Below are positions 4,839 to 9,946 of a stretch of DNA of 9,946 nucleotides, one piece after another. A program made the translations under genes and the position numbers. The DNA comes from an uncultured Collinsella sp. (GTDB lineage: Bacteria > Actinomycetota > Coriobacteriia > Coriobacteriales > Coriobacteriaceae), in assembly GCA_902465115.1 (NCBI GenBank), contig CABQMC010000044.1:1-9946 (forward strand), written 5' to 3'. Within the stretch, counting starts at the first letter, position 1, and the number at the start of each line of letters is the position of its first letter. A model generated the notes under the pieces. It did no database searches and was not told the origin of the DNA. It saw only the letters and a list, made by a program, of their open reading frames with translations.

Positions 4839-6617
4839 CTAGTCGAGGTTCTCGCGGAGCCACTTGATGGCGCCAGTGGGGTCACGGGTAAGGTCGATAT
4901 ATTCCTTACCGCGCGGAGCGAGCAGCTTAATGCCCAGGCGATCGGTGTCGGCCTTCATGTCGTTGTAGTAGCTACGAACCTGCGGGGCAAGCACGATGAC
5001 GTCGTACTGATCCATGATGGCAGTGTGCTGGCCATAGGCGCCTGCGGAGGAAGCGATGTTCTCTCCGGTCTGTGCGGCACCTTCCTTGATGGCGTTGGCG
5101 AGCATGGCAGAGGTGCCGGCGCCGGCGCACAGGACGAGGACCTTCAGACCATCGACATCCTTCTTAGCGGATGCGTCGGCGGCGGGCTCGGGCTGGTCGG
5201 CGACAGGCTTGCTGTCGGCGGCGGCAACAGTCGGCTCGACGACAGCGGTGGTCTGCTCGACAGCGGGCGCAGAGGTGCTGGCAGCGATGGTGGCAGCACC
5301 ATCGGACTCAAGACCCAGCTCGGCGGCGCGTTCGGCCTCCTGGTCGCAGAGCAGCTTATCGTATGCCTTCAAGAACGGCAGGTAGATGATGGCGTCCAGC
5401 AATATGATGATTGCGACAAACACCAGGGCGATAAGCTGGAAGTTCGTGGTGATGAAGATGCCGATGGGAGCAGGGGTAGCCCAAGGCACCACGAAGGAGA
5501 AGCCGTTCATGCCCACATTGTCGATAAAGAACTTGGCAACACTCACGTTGACGCAGCCGGCGGCAACAAAGGGGATGAGCATGTAGGGGTTAAGGATCAT
5601 CGGCGCGCCAAAGAGCAGCGGTTCGTTGACGGCGAAGGCAACAGGAACAATCGAGGCCTTACCGACGGCTTTGAGCTGCTTGGACTTCATAAAGAGAATC
5701 AGCAGAAGCGGCACGATGAACGTGGCACCGGTGCCGCCGAACTCACCCACGAGCGACATGTTGAAGGTGAGGGAATGGGCGGGGTGACCACCGGCCAGCA
5801 GAACCTGCAGGTTCTCGGCCTGGTTGGCAAGACGGATGGGGTCGATGCCCGGCTGGACAATCGAGGGGCCGTGGACACCGATGAACCAGAAGAACGCGGT
5901 GGCTGCCTGGATAAGGATAAGGCCAGGATAGGTTTCTGCTGCAGTGAAGAGCGGGGAGAGCAGCTTGATAAGCAGCTCGGAGAACGGAACGCCCATGAGG
6001 TTGCGCACGACGACATCGATGATGCCGCAGATAATGACGGCGCCGCCAAAGGGGATGATGTCGCGGAAGTTCTGAGCGATGGCGCCCGGGACCTCCTTGG
6101 GCAGCTTAATGGTCAGATCGCGCGAGACGCAGAATTTGTAGACCCAAACGGTAATGAACGCGGCGATATAGGCGGAGAACAGACCGCGCGTGCCCATGCT
6201 GGTGCAATCGAAGACCGAAAGCTCGGAGCCGTTGAACTTGGTGGTGAACTGCGTAACAGCGAGCAGCAGCATGCTGCACTGGGCGGCAACCATAGTGGAG
6301 CCGTCGTTGAGCACCTTGCCGGCGGGCATGCGACGGTTCATGGACGCCGTGAAGTTCTTGGCAGTGGTGCCGGCAACCATGATGCCCATGACGCCCATGG
6401 TGAAGTTGTACAGCTTGTTGCACCAGTCGATGAGCGGCTGGGGCAGCGTGATGCCAACTACGCCGGGAAGGGTGGCGATCAGCAGAAAGATCGAAGAGGT
6501 GAGGACGATGGGCATGCACCCAAGGAATCCGTCCTTGATGGCCTGGAGGTAGATGTTCCTCGAGATCTTCTCAAAGAACGGTTGATGCTTTTCGAGCATC
6601 TTTACGATGGCGTCCAT
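4839..6617 (-). CDS. lacE: PTS lactose/cellobiose-type EIICB permease
   Basis: This 592-residue membrane permease of the lactose/cellobiose PTS family is fused to its IIB domain. It carries a beta-galactoside-like sugar across the membrane while phosphorylating it. The N-terminus HQPFFEKISRNIYLQAIKDGF matches LacE. The IIC domain (about 1-420) has many hydrophobic spans, with the conserved motifs GVHGPSIVQP (247-256) and VNEPLLFGAP (330-339). Residues 425-490 are an Ala/Pro/Glu-rich flexible linker. IIB (about 491-592) begins KVLVLCAGAGTSAMLANAI; C497 is the residue phosphorylated by IIA. The ATG at 6617 is preceded by AAAGGAG. It is the first gene of operon 1, followed by lacG (3341-4762), and divergent from the LacI-type regulator at 6870. 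The matching IIA is not in the window. A cellobiose-type substrate is possible, but the linked LacG-type enzyme favours galactosides. Confidence 0.93.
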   Translation of the reverse strand: MDAIVKMLEKHQPFFEKISRNIYLQAIKDGFLGCMPIVLTSSIFLLIATLPGVVGITLPQPLIDWCNKLYNFTMGVMGIMVAGTTAKNFTASMNRRMPAGKVLNDGSTMVAAQCSMLLLAVTQFTTKFNGSELSVFDCTSMGTRGLFSAYIAAFITVWVYKFCVSRDLTIKLPKEVPGAIAQNFRDIIPFGGAVIICGIIDVVVRNLMGVPFSELLIKLLSPLFTAAETYPGLILIQAATAFFWFIGVHGPSIVQPGIDPIRLANQAENLQVLLAGGHPAHSLTFNMSLVGEFGGTGATFIVPLLLILFMKSKQLKAVGKASIVPVAFAVNEPLLFGAPMILNPYMLIPFVAAGCVNVSVAKFFIDNVGMNGFSFVVPWATPAPIGIFITTNFQLIALVFVAIIILLDAIIYLPFLKAYDKLLCDQEAERAAELGLESDGAATIAASTSAPAVEQTTAVVEPTVAAADSKPVADQPEPAADASAKKDVDGLKVLVLCAGAGTSAMLANAIKEGAAQTGENIASSAGAYGQHTAIMDQYDVIVLAPQVRSYYNDMKADTDRLGIKLLAPRGKEYIDLTRDPTGAIKWLRENLD

Positions 6618-6695
6618 AGAGCTCCTTTGCTACTTGATGCGCGATGCATGTGGATGGAACTGGTCGTCGATGGATGGTCAGGACTGCCCGGAAAC

Positions 6696-6712
6696 CTTCC
6701 TGTTTAAGGAAG
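6696..6712. repeat. 6-bp hairpin in the lacE leader
   Basis: CTTCCT (6696-6701) and AGGAAG (6707-6712) form a perfect stem around GTTTA. It lies about 80 nt upstream of the lacE start and would be in its leader RNA if transcription starts upstream of it. It may be chance or a protein site. Confidence 0.25.
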
Positions 6713-6771
6713 ACATTGCGAAATGACAACGTAAGACATTTTTGGAAGAGCAACAAGGATATACGGGTGAG

Positions 6772-6801
6772 CGGTCGATATTGTCCGGTAAACGGTTGAT
6801 T
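6772..6801. promoter_or_regulatory. Candidate LacI-family operators
   Basis: CGGTCGATA (6772-6780) and CGGTTGATT (6793-6801) are near-identical and start 21 bp apart, two helical turns. The second lies in TAAACGGTTGA (6789-6799), one base away from the symmetric TAAACGGTTTA typical of LacI-family sites with a central CG. It overlaps the likely lacE promoter, so bound regulator would block it. This is inferred from pattern only. Confidence 0.4.
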
Positions 6802-6869
6802 TATCAGTCAGGCAGGTAGTGTATGCTAGAACGCAAAAAACAAGCGATGCAAAACCGACTGGAGAAGTA

Positions 6870-7880
6870 GTGGCAACGATGGACAAGAAAAATGTCTCAA
6901 TGAATGATGTGGCAGTTGCCGCGGGCGTTTCTCTCAAGACGGTGTCGCGTGTGATCAACGAGCCCGATAGCGTGCGAGAGTCGACACGCGATAAGGTTCA
7001 TTCGGCCATGGAGGCGCTCGGGTTTCGAGCCAACTTTGCCGCGCGTTCACTCAAGTTAGGCCGTTACGGGTGCATCGGCGTGGTGATGTTCCACTTGTCG
7101 GGCGGCGCCGTGGACATGATTGACGGTATCGCCGATGCCGCTGAAGAACGCGGCTTTGCGCTCACGATGATTAAGAAGCGCGCGGGGGAGAAGATGACCC
7201 TTGCCGAAGCGGCGCGCAGGATGTCGCAGCTTCCCGTCGACGGCATGATTTTTAACCTGCGCCAGATGGTCGATGACTTTGATACCTTTGAGGCGCCGAA
7301 AGACCTCAAGACGGTGATTATTACGCCGATGGAGCATCCTACCTGCTCCACCGTCAGTGACGACCAAGAGGGTGGCGCGCGCATGGCGTGCAAGTACTTC
7401 TTGGATCATGGTCACAAGAACGTGTATTTCGTTTCGGGTAAGAAAGAGTCGCTGTCGAGCCAGTGCCGTATGAAAGGTTGGCGAGCGGCGCTCGAGGCGC
7501 GTGGCATTGAGCCGCCCGAGCCTCTGCAAGGCGATTGGAATGCGGATAGTGGCTATGCCGCGGGCCTTGTGCTTGCTGATAAACCCGATTGCACGGCGGT
7601 CCTCGCTGCTAACGACTGTATGGCAAACGGCGTGATGATGGCTCTACGTGACAAAGGGCACAGTGTGCCCGACGACGTGTCCGTGATCGGCTTCGACGAT
7701 GAGCTTTACAAGACGATTCCCAACTCGATTCTGACGTCGGTGAAGTTTCGCCACCGCGAACTGGGCATCCGTGCGCTCAATGAGGTCGTCGCAGGTCTGG
7801 AAGCCCCGAGCTCCAGAAGCCGTACGCTCGTCTCGGGCGTGCTGGTCGAGCGTTCCAGCGTGAAGGACCTGCGGGCGTAG
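6870..7880 (+). CDS. LacI-family transcriptional regulator of the PTS locus
   Basis: This is a 336-residue regulator. The GTG at 6870 is chosen because GGAG lies 5 nt upstream; the ATG at 6879 is the alternative, while a GTG at 6819 has no ribosome site. Residues 9-28 are the helix-turn-helix (VSMNDVAVAAGVSLKTVSRV), followed by INEPDSVRESTRDKV and the hinge helix FRANFAARSLK with the minor-groove Leu (61). Residues 67-336 are a periplasmic-binding-like sensor domain, with conserved landmarks VDGMIFNL, the VLAANDCMANGVMMAL and VPDDVSVIGFDD blocks, and a C-terminal SSRSRTLVSGVLVERSSV. It lies between the two lacE-lacG operons, divergent from operon 1 and convergent with operon 2, so it is the obvious local repressor, probably released by an imported sugar or sugar phosphate. 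Whether it also controls operon 2 is open, because that promoter lies beyond the window. Confidence 0.92.
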   Translation: MATMDKKNVSMNDVAVAAGVSLKTVSRVINEPDSVRESTRDKVHSAMEALGFRANFAARSLKLGRYGCIGVVMFHLSGGAVDMIDGIADAAEERGFALTMIKKRAGEKMTLAEAARRMSQLPVDGMIFNLRQMVDDFDTFEAPKDLKTVIITPMEHPTCSTVSDDQEGGARMACKYFLDHGHKNVYFVSGKKESLSSQCRMKGWRAALEARGIEPPEPLQGDWNADSGYAAGLVLADKPDCTAVLAANDCMANGVMMALRDKGHSVPDDVSVIGFDDELYKTIPNSILTSVKFRHRELGIRALNEVVAGLEAPSSRSRTLVSGVLVERSSVKDLRA

Positions 7881-7903
7881 ACGTGCTCGGCTCGTTCATC
7901 TTA

Positions 7904-7948
7904 ATCTGTAACAGCTAGGACCGAAAATCCCTGCTAGATGTTACAGAT
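7904..7948. repeat. TCTGTAACA inverted-repeat element, copy 3
   Basis: The arms ATCTGTAACAGCTAG (7904-7918) and CTAGATGTTACAGAT (7934-7948) pair over 15 positions with one mismatch, around a 15-nt loop. It lies 23 nt after the regulator stop and beyond the operon 2 terminator. The flank AGACAAACGGCT (7951-7962) matches copy 2. There is no T-run, so termination of the regulator mRNA by it would be weak. Confidence 0.7.
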
Positions 7949-7974
7949 CGAGACAAACGGCTCCTGACCAGCCC

Positions 7975-8024
7975 AAAAACAAAAAGGCCGAGGGCGGCGC
8001 GCCGTGTGACGTGCCGCCCCCGGC
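7975..8024 (-). terminator. Rho-independent terminator of the second lacE-lacG operon
   Basis: On the minus strand GCCGGGGGCGGC (8024-8013) pairs with GCCGCCCTCGGC (7998-7987) with one mismatch across a 14-nt loop. It is followed by TTTTTGTTTTT (7985-7975). The glycosidase stop is at 8070, and the 45 bases between hold nothing recognisable. Confidence 0.88.
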
Positions 8025-8069
8025 TGAGAAATGGGGACAGGTTGTGTGAGCGGGCAACCCCGCCAGTCA

Positions 8070-9509
8070 CTAGTCCAGACGACGGGTCTGCGCCACGTGC
8101 TTATACCAGTAGGCGCTTGCCTTGGGCGTGCGCTTCTGGGTTTCAAAGTCAACGTAGAAGAAGCCGTAACGCTTGTTGTAACCATTGGTCCAGGAGAACT
8201 GGTCCTGCAGACTCCACAGGAAGTAGCCGCCTACGTTGACGCCCACCTCCATGGCCTTGAGCAACCAGCGCAGGTGCTGCTCGATGTAGTCGATGCGTGG
8301 CTGGTCGTCCACAAAACCGTCCTTGTAGGGGTCCTTGTAGCCCATGCCGTTCTCTGTGATGAAGATCTGCTTGTAGTTGGGGTAGCGCTGCTTAATGTAG
8401 ACGAGCAGATCGAACAGGCCCTCGGGATAGATGATCCAGTCCCAGTCGGTGGTGGGGATGCCGGGCTTGTTCACATGCTCGCCAATGCCCTTAACGCGCC
8501 AGCGGCCGGTGCCCTTCTCGCCTGTACCGTTGTGGTGCAGGTCGTTCTCGCCGTCGTAGGCCTTCAAGAAGCGGCACTGGTAGTTGTTAACGCCCAGGTA
8601 GTCGTTGTAGAGCGCGGCCTCGCGCATGATCTCGAGATCCTCGTCTAGGATCTCGATGGTGCCGCCCGAGACGGCAGCCAAGCGGTTGGCGCACTCGAGG
8701 GTGTCGGGCGCGTAGTCGCCGCGGAAGGTGGCGTCGAGCAAGAACTGGTTCTGCAGCACGTGCTCGTTGTTGGCGGCTTTGATGTCGGCGGGGTCGTTCT
8801 CGTTGAGCGGATACTTAAACTCCAGCGACTGGATGACGCCGATCTTGCCCTTAAAACCGCCGTTGTGGAAGGCCAGCACGGCCTTGGCGTGGGCGAGCAT
8901 CATGTTGTGCTCGCACTGGAAGGCCTCGGCAAGATGTGCTTTGACGCCACCGGGGAAGGTGCCCTCGATGTAGGTGTTGGAGGCGTCGGCCCAGATCTCG
9001 TTAAAGGTGAACCAGTAGGTCACCTGGTCGGCGTACTCCTTAAAGCAGAAGGTGGCAAAGTCCACAAAGGCGTCGATGGTCTCGCGGTTGAGGAAGTCGC
9101 CCTTCTCAAAGAGGGGCAGCGGCGTATCGAAGTGATGCAGCGTGACAAACGGCTCAACGTGGTGCTTGTGGCACTCGGCGAAGAGATCGTGGTAGAACTG
9201 CACGCCCTCGGGGTTCATCTCGCCGGTGCCGTTGGGGAAGATGCGGCTCCAGGCGATGGAGAGGCGAATACCGTTGATGCCAAACTCCTCGCACAGCTCC
9301 AGATCGACGGGGTACTGGTTGTAGAAGTCGGAAGCGGGATCGGGGGAGAAGCGCCCCTGGGCCTCCAGGAAGTCGTCCCAGGCAACCTTGCCCTTACCGT
9401 GGGTGCGGGTCTCGCCCTCTACCTGGTAGGCAGCGGTGGCGCCGCCAAAGACAAAGTCCTCGGGAAACTGCGCAGGCGGGTTGGTGACGCTAGCGGGGTT
9501 AACGGACAT
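8070..9509 (-). CDS. lacG: GH1 6-phospho-beta-galactosidase-type enzyme, copy 2
   Basis: This 479-residue family 1 glycosidase is clearly paralogous to the enzyme at 3341-4762 and carries a slightly longer N-terminus (MSVNPASVTNPPAQFPEDF). The acid/base Glu is E171 in FNEI and the nucleophile is E386 in ITENG. The phosphate-binding loop SWTNGYNKRYG (439-449) is identical to copy 1. It keeps the LacG-like VTLHHFDTP, where copy 1 has VTLDHFDTP, and the two also differ around the substrate-entry loops (IWADASNTYIEGTFPGG here; IPATAEGSFIVGNWPHG in copy 1). They may therefore prefer different phospho-sugars. The ATG at 9509 has only a weak GGAT upstream, so translation may depend on the lacE-type gene before it. 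The intergenic gap to 9576 is 66 bp and contains a hairpin. Confidence 0.93.
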   Translation of the reverse strand: MSVNPASVTNPPAQFPEDFVFGGATAAYQVEGETRTHGKGKVAWDDFLEAQGRFSPDPASDFYNQYPVDLELCEEFGINGIRLSIAWSRIFPNGTGEMNPEGVQFYHDLFAECHKHHVEPFVTLHHFDTPLPLFEKGDFLNRETIDAFVDFATFCFKEYADQVTYWFTFNEIWADASNTYIEGTFPGGVKAHLAEAFQCEHNMMLAHAKAVLAFHNGGFKGKIGVIQSLEFKYPLNENDPADIKAANNEHVLQNQFLLDATFRGDYAPDTLECANRLAAVSGGTIEILDEDLEIMREAALYNDYLGVNNYQCRFLKAYDGENDLHHNGTGEKGTGRWRVKGIGEHVNKPGIPTTDWDWIIYPEGLFDLLVYIKQRYPNYKQIFITENGMGYKDPYKDGFVDDQPRIDYIEQHLRWLLKAMEVGVNVGGYFLWSLQDQFSWTNGYNKRYGFFYVDFETQKRTPKASAYWYKHVAQTRRLD

Positions 9510-9534
9510 GATGATCCAATCGTCTAAATCGAAG

Positions 9535-9564
9535 GGCCAGCCGGCTGTGGATGGTCGGCTGGCC
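9535..9564 (-). other. Hairpin between lacE and lacG in operon 2
   Basis: GGCCAGCCG (9535-9543) and CGGCTGGCC (9556-9564) form a perfect 9-bp GC-rich stem with a 12-nt loop. On the minus strand no T-run follows. Its position, just after the permease stop and before the glycosidase start, matches the hairpin at 4797-4823 although its sequence is different. Confidence 0.7.
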
Positions 9565-9575
9565 TTGGGCGTTAC

Positions 9576-9946
9576 TTACTTCGAAAGTTGCTCGCTTACG
9601 AAGGTGAGAGACTTATCGCCGTTCTGGGAGAGCTCGATGTACTGCTTGCCGCGGCAGGCGACGCACTTGTTGCCCACGCGCTCGCAGTCCTTCTGCAGGT
9701 CGGCCAGGTAGCTGGCGGCCTGCGGGGCCAGGACGACCAGGTCAAAGTCGGGAAGCATGTCAACGTGGTTGCCATAGGCCTCGGCAGCGGTCTCAAGATT
9801 GATGCCGCGCTCCTTGGCGGCCTTGGCCAGCGCGTTGGCGAGCAGGCCCGAGGTTCCGCCACCCTGGCAGAGCACGAGTACGCGCTTGCCGTTGAGGTCG
9901 CTGGCGGTCGTTGCCTCGGCAGCGGATGCTGCAGAAGCGGCGGGGG
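9576..9946 (-). CDS. lacE: Second PTS EIICB permease, IIB end only (runs off right edge)
   Basis: The visible part is the C-terminal 122 residues of a lactose/cellobiose-type permease. It starts in an Ala/Ser-rich linker (PAASAASAAEATTASDLNGK) and continues as the IIB domain with RVLVLCQGGGTSGLLANAL; its Cys is the phosphorylated residue. Further on come YGNHVDMLPDFDLVVLAPQA and KQYIELSQNGD, ending at TAA 9578-9576. The linker shows that it is fused to a IIC domain that should lie beyond 9946, as in the complete copy at 4839-6617. Its active-site loop (CQGGGTSGLL) is closer to classical LacE than copy 1 (CAGAGTSAML). It is followed by lacG copy 2 in the same operon. Confidence 0.9.
   Translation of the reverse strand, partial: PAASAASAAEATTASDLNGKRVLVLCQGGGTSGLLANALAKAAKERGINLETAAEAYGNHVDMLPDFDLVVLAPQAASYLADLQKDCERVGNKCVACRGKQYIELSQNGDKSLTFVSEQLSK

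Larger units (their letters stand above)
6618..6869. promoter_or_regulatory. Divergent control region between lacE and the LacI-type regulator
   Basis: This 252-bp gap contains no gene. On the minus strand a possible promoter for lacE is CGGACA (6787-6782) with an 18-nt spacer to TATATC (6763-6758); TTGTCA/TAAACA (6729-6724, 6706-6701) is an alternative. On the plus strand TATGCT (6822-6827) is a weak -10 for the regulator. Operator-like repeats (6772-6801) and a small hairpin (6696-6712) lie inside. No CcpA-type cre and no BglG-type antiterminator site was seen. Confidence 0.45.

Noticed and set aside
3806..4867. Plus-strand open frame of 353 codons opposite lacG copy 1
   Set aside because: Antisense shadow of a well-conserved GH1 gene; no ribosome site and no recognisable protein features.
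5025..6707. Long plus-strand open frame (560 codons) opposite lacE
   Set aside because: It lies wholly antisense to a clear LacE homologue; its Gly/Asp/Val-rich product is the usual artefact of G/C-biased third codon positions.
6711..6740. Direct repeat AGACATT (6711-6717 and 6734-6740) as a regulator site
   Set aside because: Only 7 bp, with no symmetry and no support from position or a second locus.
8031..9527. Plus-strand open frames opposite lacG copy 2
   Set aside because: They mirror the shadows over copy 1, as expected from paralogous sense genes, and show no independent features.

Overview
The window reads as a piece of an Actinobacterial genome of the Coriobacteriia type, most likely Collinsella or a close gut relative. 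This is an inference from the moderately high GC content, the codon use, the lactose-type PTS/6-phospho-glycosidase gene pairs and the BspA-like phage surface repeat. No rRNA or other marker gene is present to prove it.

The window has two halves. Positions 1 to about 3250 are an accessory, partly decayed region. A two-part membrane-associated gene on the minus strand is broken in frame inside a duplicated motif; its C-terminal part resembles the C-terminal domains of ABC-three-component conflict systems. Next is a plus-strand pseudogene that joins the start of a phage scaffolding protein to the end of a BspA-like (DUF285) repeat protein, so it is a prophage scar. A minus-strand XRE-type repressor follows, divergent from a small membrane-protein gene, with an array of inverted GTCTTA half-sites between them. 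A small Cys-containing gene disrupted at a homopolymer, and two inverted-repeat elements, end this half.

Positions 3271 to 9946 are a carbohydrate-uptake locus. Operon 1 (minus strand) is an EIICB lactose/cellobiose-type permease (lacE-like, 6617-4839) followed by a GH1 6-phospho-beta-galactosidase-like enzyme (lacG-like, 4762-3341) and a strong terminator. A LacI-family regulator (6870-7880) is divergent from operon 1. Operon 2, also on the minus strand, is a second lacE-like gene (only its IIB end is visible, at the right edge) followed by a second lacG-like gene (9509-8070) and a terminator. The permease would import and phosphorylate a beta-galactoside or related disaccharide at the membrane, and the cytoplasmic GH1 enzyme would cleave the 6-phospho-disaccharide. 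No IIA protein is encoded in the window.

The two operons look like paralogous copies. Both have a perfect hairpin between permease and glycosidase genes, and both terminators share a matching downstream segment that includes one of three related TCTGTAACA/TGTTACAGA inverted repeats.
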